64,000 nt of DNA from Portulaca oleracea (taxonomy: Eukaryota > Streptophyta > Magnoliopsida > Caryophyllales > Portulacaceae). The notes under the pieces were generated by a model. The model had not been told where the DNA came from. It saw only the letters and a list, made by a program, of their open reading frames with translations, and searched no databases. The stretch spans positions 9,569,190 to 9,633,189 of the forward strand of contig CM055887.1 of NCBI GenBank assembly GCA_029582165.1. The letters are read 5' to 3'. The translations under genes and the position numbers were made by a program. Below are positions 47,201 to 57,609 of this stretch, one piece after another. Position 1 is the first letter of the stretch; each line of letters begins with the position of its first letter.

Positions 47201-50200
47201 GAACCACCATCAATACTATGGGCAGAGGAGTCTTCACCAAACTATTTACCAGGAAAAATCTTACTCATGATGCCCATAGGCCATATCAAACCCCCACATA
47301 TCATATTCGGGAACAACCCTCCATGCACCCACAATTAAACACCATTTCAAGTTTAAACTTTGATGGCACTTGCCATGTATCATGAATGTGATGGAGGGAC
47401 AATGGTCGGGATCAGAACAAGGGATTAACATGTGTTAGTAAGAAAACTGGATAGTAGAAATAACACCCATCATACATACTAACAACTAGCGGTAATACAT
47501 ATATATAAGAAACGAAACGCTTTTTTGTGCTTCACCAAAATATTTCTCCCCAGAGTGGGTATTATGAGATAAATGTGTGAAGAATATTAGCAATCTTTCA
47601 ATAATATTCCCTAAAAGATTGAGACCCCTATTTTATATTAGACAAAATTTTACGTATGATTTGACTTTGTGCCAAATATTCCCAAATTAAGGGGTGAACT
47701 CTTGAGCCACAGATTTCCTTAGTACAGCCACTGGCTTTTGGTAAGGCCTCTAGTAGCCAACTGATGCAATGCTAGCTAAGAAAGAATATCATATGAGATT
47801 CAAAAGAAACCCATATTGCATAATAATGCAAACCAATATCAAGAGCAATGACTCTTGTTGCACAACTGACCAATTGGAAGATAACTTTGATTGTAGACCT
47901 AATTTCCTGAGGCTAGTGCCTCCATACTGATCTGATGAATGAAAGTGGAGCAAATCAAAAGAATCCAGCAATAAATAGAACTATAGAAGAAATAAGGCTT
48001 CTAAAAAGAATACTGGAGGAGCATCTGAGGGTAAAGCAGGATGTTTTGGGTCTGTTCACCAAAGAACTTCTATATATGTATGTATGTAGGTATGGGCCCA
48101 TACGCGCGCACGCACGGCCACCCCAGCAATCAAGACCATGAAAAATCAAGGCAAGGAGATGCACAACAATGCAGCAGCTTTGAAAGGGCAGCATAAATCA
48201 AATTCAAGCAAAATGCAAAGTACATCAATTCATGCACCATTGCTTTCCAAAGTGTAACAATCTTTAGCTCAGCTTGAAATCATGAACCTTTGCTTTGCAA
48301 ATTATAACACTCCTTTGCTCATCTAGGGACTCCCTCATTCAGGGAGACACCTTGATAGGGAGGAGTTGCAACGAAGAAGGACGGTAATGGAGGAAACCTC
48401 AACCTTTCAAATTGTTTAGTTAGAACTAAACCACACACCGCCAAGATGGGAGGTAGCTTAAACACTAGTAGAGTCTATATATCAATTCTACAATGGTATT
48501 AAGGTGTTGCCCGGACCTTCCCGCAAACTTGAGCGACATTTTCAAACATTTCCGGTAGCTACCTATGTTGATGTTTTTTCAAGTGTGTGTATGATTGGTG
48601 AGATATAATTGTGAAAAACTAAGTTTAAGAATTCAAGACAAACTTTGTATTTTTTTCACATGCTCAAGTTCATTTAAGCGCATGTTTTTTGTGCTAATAA
48701 GGGTAGTTAGGCATGGTTAATCATCCTAACTACCTGAGCTATAAGTGTGAAAAACTAAGTTTAAGAATACAAGACAAGTTTTGTCTTGTTTTTCACATGC
48801 TCAAATTCATTTAAACACATGTTTTTTGTGTTGATAAGGGTAGTTAGGCATGGTTAATCATCCCAACTACCTTATCCATGCAAATCCTACATCATCATCC
48901 TATCTACAAGTCATTTCTACCCTATCCAAGAGTGCATCCTTGCACTTATAAATAGGAGTGTTCTTCCTCCCCTTTACACCTTTGAAAAAAAGGGGTAGAA
49001 ATTGGATGGGAAACTTAGATAATCAAGAGAATCATAGGCGTACCCACTCTCCTTTGACTTATATACCGACTGTATATAGTCGCAGGATAAAACTCTTGCC
49101 TTATAGGAAGAGAATTAAACAAACTCTCAATCCTAGCCTAAGATGTCCCGTAGTCACAGCCTAGAAAGAGGGTGTGTGGGAAGGAATGAAGTAAGTGTAA
49201 AGGGGAGGAAGAACACCCCTATTTATAGTGCAAGGATGCACTCTCAATCCTAGCCTAAGAATCGTAGGCATACCCACTCTCCTTTGACTTATATACCCAC
49301 CGTATATAGTCGCAGGATAAAACTCTTGCCTTATAGGAAGAGAATTAAACAAACTCTCAATCCTAGCCTAAGATGTCCTATAGTCACAGCCTAGAAAGGA
49401 GGTGTATGGGAAGGAATGAAGTAAGTGTAAAGGGGAGGAAGAACACCCCTATTTATAGTGCAAGGATGCACTCTTGGATAGGGTAAAAATGACTTGTAGA
49501 TAGGATGATGATGTAGGATTTCCATGAATAAGGTAGTTAGGATGATTAACCATGCCTAACTACCCTTATAAGCACAAAAAACATGCGCTTAAATGAATTT
49601 GAGCATGTGAAAAACAAGACAAAGTTTGTCTTGTATTCTTAAACTTAATATTTCACACTTATAGCTCACCAATCATACACATATACTTGAAAAAACATCA
49701 ACCTACTAAACACATAGAGAAGGTTCTGCATATTTTGTGGCATAATGAAGTTCTCAGACAAATGAGGCTTGAGAGTATCCTTTATCAACCAATCGGACTT
49801 TCAGCGATACATTGCCAAAACCCTTCATTCAAATTTAAAACACATTTTATCCATTGAATTCATAAAGGGTGAAACTGCACTTTTCGTTTGACAAGAAAGC
49901 AAAAGGGTCAAACTGCACTCAGATATGTCAGAAAACTCAAGTAATTAAAGCTGCCTCCATTCAGTTAGCAGGCCTGATGTTGTCAAACCCACCCACCCAA
50001 ACGGCCAAACCCCCCCCCCCCCAACCAAAAAAAATAAACACACACCACCAACACCACAGACAGAAAAGGGGGGGGGGGTGGAGGGATATCCCGTTCTGTG
50101 CAATTCCAGAGCACAGGCTGTATTAGATATGGTATTGCATAATGAAATGGCCATGGAAAACCTTCAACATGCAATGGACACAAACTTCACCTAGTATTTT

Positions 50201-53161
50201 AGAGGAAAATTTTAGCAATGGGAAAAGCTTCCATCTCAGGCAACCATAGAAATTCAGGTTGCACGTCATGCTTGTTTGTCAACTATTCCCATCTCTACTT
50301 TACATCTCTTTATTCGAACAGAAGAACGTACATGTGAAGTACATGCATATGTATAGTGGAAAAGGGAAAATTTTGCATTTGATGAAGATATACGCACAAG
50401 GAGTTTTCCATCTAACCACACCAATCCCCAACCCCCCCCCCCCAAAAAAAAAAAATCCCCATGAGATGTGGAGCCCTAGACAGGCCATGTAACCGGCAAA
50501 AGAAGAGTATAGAACCTGGCCAGTTCATTCAATTTATCATATAAATCATTTTCAACAATTCCTATCCCAAAAAAAAAAAGAATAATCAACAATTGCAAAG
50601 GAATCTTCAAAGTCCACAGCTCTCAAGGATGTTAATTGGTACCCCACATGACACTCAATGATTCAGCTTAATAATCCTTCTGTTCAAGAAATTTTACACT
50701 TCAATAGGTACTTCTCTTTTGGTTGTAATGCATTTTCACCTGATTCTAGCATGATATGTTGGCTCATGCCAGCAACCTTCTTCAAAAGGTGACTGGCTGT
50801 TCAAGTCTTTGTGTGAAGTATGGTATCAGTCCAGTATAGTGACATGCCATGGATATTAACATAGCTTTCCATCACGCCTCTGCTAAATAAGCCCAACCAT
50901 CACGTGTTAAACAACCCCCCCCCCCCCAAAAAAAAAGGGGAGAAAAAAGGAACTCCCCTAGAAGCTGGAAGAGAAAGGAAAAGGAAAACCCTAATGAATC
51001 ACAGAATGCGACATCAACAAGAAGTTCTAAGAAAACATAAATCTCAGAAGCCTCTCATTTCTTATTTTATGGAGAAACACCCAAAGCCAACAATTATAAA
51101 GCACTCAGTTTATCCTACAGTTTTCAAGATGAGTACTAATGATACATTCTGGCCAATCAAACCAAAGAGAACCCATTCATATCATCTGTTTTATGTGGAA
51201 AGATTGAAAAAAATCTGATGTCAGTTTGTGCTCATAAGTCATAACAGAAAATCAATACATAAGGTTGGTTGGGGCACAGGAGAAATCTGCTGGTCTGGCC
51301 ACTGTTTTGACATCTGTGCTGCTATTTCAAGGAGTGTTTTAACATGCTGTACTGGGATGATTAGGCTTGTAAGACGTCTCTGTGTTAAACACTGTGCCTG
51401 ATATTTCTAGAGTGTTTTTCTACTTCTAAAAAATTGACTAGCTAACCCTTTGGAGAGGGCTTATGGTCGTCCATTATTGTCTTGTTCCATTTTTTCTTAA
51501 GCTATTCAAATTTTGCTTCCCCGGCCAGAAAGCTCCTATCCCAAAGAAAGATGATTAACCATGTAACACATTAAATAATTCATAGCTCATTCAAGTAAAA
51601 TTTATAGAAAATAATTGGATCCCTCCTCAAAATGAACCCACTGCATCATGTCAATCCAACTCCAAAATGAAAAGGAAAAGAAAAACTAAGGTACATACAA
51701 AAACTGTTCATTCACCAACACAATGCACCATAAGGTTCAGAAAGAGATTAGAGTGTAGGATAACAGCTATATGCACTCCTCTTCCTGACATACTTAACTG
51801 CACCAAGGCTCCCATCTCCTGTCGCCCGATAAATCCAGAACATTATAAAAGAATGTCCTATCACTATAAACCCACAGTACTTATTCACCAAATCACTAGC
51901 CTAGAAATCCAAGATCTTGCTACTAAAAATGCATAGCCACGGCCACAAAATACAATATAAACAATATCATAAGACTAGAAATTCCAGCATGGGTTATAGC
52001 CAGATAGCCAAGCCCAGAAAGGTAAGAACTACACATGAAGCCTGGAGAACAAGTTCGAACAAGTAAATGAAACAAGCAAGAATCAAATCACATATTCAAA
52101 AGTGTCCAAGTTCTGATCTAGATACATACCCCTTCCTTCTTGCTGTTTTGCTTTTCTTCCATATCTTGCAGAGTAGCGTCAAGGCGTTTCCTGCAGTACA
52201 ATTATGCAACTAAGAGTGAGGCTCTGACCTCTCCAAATTCCTTTTTCCAAACAAGTTCAATTCAATTCAGCTCAGCGAAAAATAAGACCAGCCAATTCAG
52301 CAAAAACAACCGAGATCACAATTTCAGCTTTCAACCAAATGAGTTCCCTTAAGTGGGCAAAAAATACATTAATTTCACCCTCAATATGTTCAACTTAACC
52401 CAGTTTGAGCAAAAATAAGTTCAAAGTTCAATCCAAATAAGTTGAAATGAACAGGCCCTTACAGGCTCATCAATATATGCAATCTAGCATTCAACAAAGT
52501 TCTCTAACAGCTTCAAAAAATACAATTTGAATCGAGCATAGCAATTTCTATAGCTGGTAAAGCAATAATTAGAATATCAACCAGCAAACATCAGCAAATG
52601 ACAGGGCTAGTTTACAAAAATTGAATAATGTGATTCAGTACCCAATGAAATGGAAAAAATTGTAGACAAGGGAACATACAATTCAGCAGAAATATACTCA
52701 ATTCTCTTGCGCACATTGGCATTTGCTTCTGCTAAATCCTGCTTCACTAAAACTGGACCTATCAGTTTGTACACGTTCGCATCTTCATTCAACAAATCCA
52801 ACTCCTACATCAAGTCCAATCAAATCAACACTCACTCAACAGCAAAGCAACAGAAAGGTGATAGCAAGAATCACAAAGTAGAGTGAAAAAACTATACAGA
52901 GAAAGGCTAACCTTGAGTACGAGCTCATTCTCGCCGAGTTGCACAGTGTATTTTTTCCTAATTTCGTGATTCTTGGCGATATCTGCGCAAATAGAAAATC
53001 GAAAGAAATAGCGCGATAATTAGGGTTGGTAAGCAGGTGTTATAGCGACTGAGAGAAAGAGAGAGTATGCAAGAAGAGGGGTTTTGATTGCCTTTTTGAA
53101 GTTTTCGGAGATCGTTGGCTTTAGTCTCGAGCTCCTGCTGAAGCTCTCTCATGGCCGCCAT
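44259..53161 (-). CDS. PFD6: Prefoldin subunit 6
   Basis: Five exons on the minus strand: 53161-53092, 52982-52912, 52804-52680, 52190-52130 and 44315-44259. The frame is continuous, 127 residues plus stop; family members are about 125-130. The protein has the beta-type prefoldin layout: an N-terminal helix (MRELQQELETKANDLRKLQK), a central conserved block (KKYTVQLGENELVLKELDLL, then VYKLIGPVLVKQDL) and a C-terminal helix (RLDATLQDMEEKQNSKK, then ILKVQQRIQALQAGKAKA). In the hexameric prefoldin complex it captures unfolded actin and tubulin in the cytosol for the CCT chaperonin. Intron 1 begins GC instead of GT. Intron 4 is 7,814 bp and full of repeats. A second ATG three codons in is possible. 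The leader above 53161 is GC-rich and has no TATA box. Confidence 0.93.
45690..46410 (+). mobile_element. L1-type LINE 3' remnant in PFD6 intron 4
   Basis: Translated pieces match the C-terminal part of plant LINE reverse transcriptases: YLGLPLGEGFK near 45720-45755, then KGGRLTPVKSVLSSIPTYFL (about 45824-45890) and KLEGIKRKFLWG, then a downstream frame with HVIFWSI(C)REMNQMVFEG near 46180-46235. Frameshifts and stops are present. It lies antisense to PFD6. Confidence 0.75.
46771..46905 (-). mobile_element. SINE-like remnant (Au-SINE type)
   Basis: Read on the minus strand: a GGTTTGTCGAAATC stretch like a tRNA B-box, then GGAAGGTTGCCTACATTTGG and CTCTCAGACCTCGCGTTAGC, then a TTGTTGTTGTTGTAAAC tail. 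The order resembles the Au SINE family, from memory. The 5' end is unclear. Confidence 0.5.
48562..49706. mobile_element. Large foldback element in PFD6 intron 4
   Basis: Left arm from GTTGATGTTTTTTCAAGTGT (about 48567) to about 48980; right arm from about 49430 to 49703, ending with the inverse (CTTGAAAAAACATCAAC). The arms share the ATCCTACATCATCATCCTAT region and the TAGTTAGGCATGGTTAATCA region. The left arm contains a 136-bp tandem duplication (starts 48611 and 48747). The centre has a 230-bp tandem duplication. No target duplication was confirmed. Confidence 0.7.
49031..49475. repeat. 230-bp tandem duplication inside the foldback
   Basis: ATCATAGGCGTACCCACTCT at 49031 restarts at 49261 (ATCGTAGGCATACCCACTCT). 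The two units are nearly identical, including GTATATAGTCGCAGGATAAA. Confidence 0.8.
50010..50936. repeat. C-run/A-run junctions in PFD6 intron 4
   Basis: Runs of 12-13 C followed by A-rich runs occur at about 50010-50030, 50432-50455 and 50915-50936. A run of 11 G lies at 50068-50078. Confidence 0.85.
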
Positions 53162-53526
53162 TGAAGTCGAGCTTGCCTACCGCTGTTTGCCGCTACGAGC
53201 CTTCGCCTCCAGGTGAAGGGGGACGGCAGAGGGGTCGGGAAGGGACTCACGGCAGGGGGCGGGGGAGGAGCAAACAAGTTTGAGAAAATCCCAAATTGCA
53301 AATCTGGCCCCTAGTTAAATTAACTTGACGTGTAAAAAATTCCACCTATTCTGAATCGAGAATTTTACCCTTTGCATTTAAGAAAATATTGATTACCCAC
53401 TCCAACATTTATAGATTTACAGATTATATGGATAAAGGTGATAGGATGGAAAGGGAGGGAAACTATTTACCTCAATTCTCCTCCATTAACCCTTTTTTCA
53501 TTAACCCCTGTTATGAGGGTTAACGG

Positions 53527-54121
53527 TAGGGGTGTTCACGGTGCGGTTCGGGACGGTTTCGATTTTACAAAACGGTGCACCGCATGAAATAGTTTTCCAA
53601 AATCGTAAACCGGAACCGGAACCGGAACACCTGGTTTTTTTAAACTGGTGCACCGGATTTAATGGTACAGTATCAAACCCGAACCGTATTTATTTCCATC
53701 AAAGTTTAAAAAATCATCATTCAATCGACCCAAAAAAAAACTCCGGCTCGGTTCCAGTTTTTCGAAGCGCAAATACTGTAATGCACTAATGCCCACACGG
53801 TGTCAATTTGCCATTATTCAATCTATTTATTTTTATAGTGTATTCAAGTTGATTTTTGTGTAAATTTTTTTTTAAACAAAATTTATAGATATATATACAT
53901 AATATATATATATATATTCATTATCTATTTATTTATATTAACGGTGCGGTTCCGGTTCTCCGCCGGTTTGAAAATCCCAAACCAGAACCGCCCCGTTTAG
54001 TATTCGGTTTTTCCGGTTCGGTGCACCAGAATTTTAAGGCAATTCGGTGTTGCCCGTTTCCGGTTTCTTTTAACCGGATTCCGGTTCGGTGTGGCGGTTC
54101 CGGATTTTTTGAACACCCCTA
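53527..54121. mobile_element. hAT-like element, 595 bp
   Basis: Ends TAGGGGTGTTCA and TGAACACCCCTA are perfect inverted repeats. Flanking GTTAACGG (53519-53526) and ATTAACGG (54122-54129) agree at 7 of 8. The interior is rich in CGGTTCCGG-type words around an AT-rich centre. It lies about 365 bp upstream of the PFD6 start codon. Confidence 0.88.
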
Positions 54122-54129
54122 ATTAACGG

Positions 54130-56183
54130 AGGGGAGGAAAACTCATTATGCATTAAAAAAAAAAGAAAAATAACTTTATGAATATAATAACTACTTTATT
54201 TTTCTCCCCTCCCCCTCCTTCCCTCTCTTTTCTAATCCAAACACAACAATTAACTCATATTGCCTTCTATTCCCCTTCATTTATAATCCAAATAAGATAA
54301 AAATATATCATCTCTCATTCCCTCCCTTGCCCTCTCCTTTCCTCCCCTCTAATACCCTTTCCTCCCCTCCCCCTCTAATAACCAAATAGACTGTTACTGT
54401 TTCAATGAACACCTACTTTTTTTTATTAGTCGATGATTTGGATAAGTATACCCTGTATTTTTAAATGATCTCACAAAACTGCCTTCAATATTTAAATTGA
54501 AAGACGATAATGTCCTTTGATCTCTTTGGTAACTTGATTTGACCTTATTGACCCCCCGTACTCCCATAAAGGAGAGAGATTGTTTTCTCCTATGCCATTG
54601 TAGAAATATACACACAATTTAGAGAGAGGGGGGATGGGAGAAAGTGAGAGAATTGTTGAATTCGCCATTGAATTAGCCTTTTCTCTCTATCTCTATCCAT
54701 AAGCAGTCATCAATAGACCATTGGAGCTCCTTTCTCTATCCTACAAGCTTTAATTTTTGTACCTTGGCTCGAATGTCTCAACTTGCAAATCTTGAGCTTC
54801 AATAAAGGTGGAACAAACTGAGAAAGAATCAAACCTTTACTGATCAGTCAACCTTCCTCTCCATCGACCGCGTCATCATCGCCATTCGTCATTTATGTCT
54901 CCTTAAAATTCATATGCTTCGTCGCTCTCTCTCCTCTCTTTTCACCAATTCAATTCACCTTATTCACACTGCCAGTCATGGCATTATCAGGAACTTTCAG
55001 TCACCCACTGAATCTCGATCATTTTCTCAGACAATCATCGTTCTTTTGGTTGTTGTGTTGTTTTTTGTTGTGTTTTGAGCTCGGTGCCTACTTTAAGGGC
55101 TGGCATTTTAGCCCCTCATCGCTGCACCAGACTGAAATTATAGGATTTGTTGAATTTGTTATGTCACTTGCTTGAGAATTAGGGTCGACTTCCTTGCTCC
55201 CCATGACAGAGCTTGTCAAATATATGCATCGTGATGTTGATGTTGGGATGCATATGGATTAAGTTAAGAGGCATAAAGTCAGAGGACCAACAAGGAAGAA
55301 AAGGGAACGAGTTATCAATTCATGACTGACGAAAATAAGAATGAACTAATAGAAATACAGCTAACATGTAAATAATTTAGGGGAAGTATTTAAAGGAGGG
55401 GGTACATTGGGAATTGTAACCTTATAGTTGTCTTATCAAATATGGAAAAGTAGGCATAACTATTATCTACAATAATTAGGTAAGAAATGAATGCATCTAT
55501 AATACTTTAGGTTAGATTTTTATAATTTCTCATATAATGAGGGTAAAATCTCCATTTCAAAGTAACTAGGGAGAGGTATATGTTATCACTTCATATAAAA
55601 AATACCGTCAAATTGGTTTTTTTACCCATAAAATCACAAATTTATGCAAAAGTTCAATAATTAAATTACCGTTAACAATTCGCAAATGTCAAAAATAGCA
55701 TCATAAACTCTTTTTTTGTCATTTTTGACACTAACTTGTTAAAGGTTAAAAGTACCATTTTTTATGGAAATTAAAAATACCACTTTGATAACCTTTAACC
55801 GAATGATGAAGAGTGTTTAGATAAAAATATCACTCAACTTTTCGTTTTAGTAAAAACTGTTGATCTTTAAAATTGTCATTATTGTCATTCAACTTTTTAA
55901 GTTAGTAAAAAATGTCATTGTAACTTGTTAGTTACCTGTTGTAGCAAGTAAACCTTCATCTCCACCCTCAATTACTCCTCATCTCCATTATTATCTCAGT
56001 CTCTCATATCTGATTTTACTCACCCTAGAAACCCCACGATACATTTGAACTCCCTCTATCACGCCTCCTTCTTCTTTGATTCACATCCCCATCACCGAAA
56101 CACATACCTTAGCGAATTTCTAGGTTTAATTAGTGGTTTTATGTGATGATTTTGGGTTCATATTGATTATGGGTAGTGGTTTG
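54130..56183. other. Intergenic DNA with one possible gene relic
   Basis: Mostly AT-rich and CT-rich sequence. The only protein-like trace is at 54978-55175. Confidence 0.45.
54978..55175 (+). pseudogene. Possible relic of a CSLC-type glycosyltransferase
   Basis: A 65-codon frame contains a hydrophobic segment followed by ELGAYFKGWHFSP. This resembles the first membrane segment and its edge in cellulose-synthase-like C (xyloglucan glucan synthase) proteins. The match is only about 20 residues, and the rest of the frame and flanks show nothing further. A chance match is a real alternative. Confidence 0.25.
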
Positions 56184-56191
56184 ATGCTCAA

Positions 56192-56827
56192 TAGGGGTGT
56201 TCACAGGGCGGATACTCGAACCGATTGGATAATTTTTCCGGCTACCCGAAAGTTCGGGGCGGCCAAACCCTCGAACCATAATCGTAACTAAAACTACCGG
56301 CTACCATAAAGTTTCGGGGCGGATACCGGCTAACCAAAAAACCCGATTAATTATAATCATATGAGTTTCCAATTTTTATTTTTAATTTGTAATTATTAAT
56401 TAACACTCCAGTAGCAAAAAATGTTTCAAAAATGTTCTGAAACTTGGCCAGCAGGATCACTGGCACTGAGTTTCCATATGTTTTGAGTTTTTTGAGGATT
56501 TGGAATTGGAGCACTGAGCGCCAACATTAAGATAAATTAGGGTTTTTTCCATATTAAAATTTGGGCCTGGACAGTGGACTAGAGATTGGAAAAAAATCGG
56601 CAAAAATTAAATATAGACCTAAATGTTAAATTTAATTTCGGGTAATTCGGGTACCCGAAAAAGTCTAGGGGTTAATCTGTAACCGAACTTATTAACCCAA
56701 AAATATTTCGGGGCAGGTACCCGATCCTATTAAAATTGATTTTTTCGGGGCAAGTACCCTAAATTAATGATCGAGTAGCGGGTTTTCGGATCGGGTTTTT
56801 CGGGGCGGTTATTTATGAACACTCCTA
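56192..56827. mobile_element. hAT-like element, 636 bp, perfect 8-bp target duplication
   Basis: Ends TAGGGGTGTTCA and TGAACACTCCTA; flanking ATGCTCAA on both sides (56184-56191 and 56828-56835). It belongs to the same terminal family as 53527-54121. The interior contains many GGGTACCCGA-like words. Confidence 0.92.
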
Positions 56828-57074
56828 ATGCTCAATTAATCAATTTTCTGAGTTTGCAATGTTTGGGTTTGTGATTGAATTATTGAAATGTGATTTCGTA
56901 AGTTATGAGTTACTTGGTTAAATTTTTGGGTTGGTGTTGATTTCGATATTATGGGGGTTGCTCTGATTTGGGTTCCCTTTGAAGGTGGATTCAATCTCTC
57001 CTCCTCCTTTGATTCAAAACAAGAGAAACATTGTAATGCCCTTTTTTTTGTGGAGTCCCTTCATTGATTATGAC

Positions 57075-57600
57075 CCTTCATAGTTTTAAGTATTATCATT
57101 GGTAAGTAAAGAGGTAAGAGGATGTATACCTACACAAAAATAAGCCTTAGATGATTGGGATCCAAGGGGCTATCTTCCAACGTTGAGGGCTCAACACAAC
57201 TCCCCTTAAGTACTCCCTCGAAGATGCAGTTCGAGTTTCTTAGAATGGGCCAGGTGAGCCTTGGTCGAGCGTCATCGTTGTTACGAATCTACCAATATTC
57301 AAGGCGTATAATAAAACAAAAACTTAACAAAATTTCATTACCCACAACTAATCATTAGTGAATTAGGACAAGTATTAAACTTGGTATGTTTTTGGCCTAA
57401 TTGTAGTTAAGGGTAACCCCGGGATTTAAAGGTTGGGCCTTAGTTGATTGAGATTCAAGGGTCGTCTTCCATACACGATGGTTCATCACCGACATTCATA
57501 GGTACTCCCTCGAAGGAATGCTTCAGGTTTCTCAGGATGGGTCGGGGAGCCTCGGATGGACCTTTTCCCTGATAGCTATTGACCAATACTCAAGGCCCTC
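57075..57600. repeat. Diverged direct duplication next to the solo LTR
   Basis: A block near 57145-57300 (GCCTTAGATGATTGGGATCC, then TACTCCCTCGAAGATGCAGT) recurs near 57443-57595 (GCCTTAGTTGATTGAGATTC, then TACTCCCTCGAAGGAATGCT). They are about 300 bp apart. Unknown repeat family. Confidence 0.55.
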
Positions 57601-57609
57601 ATGACTAAT

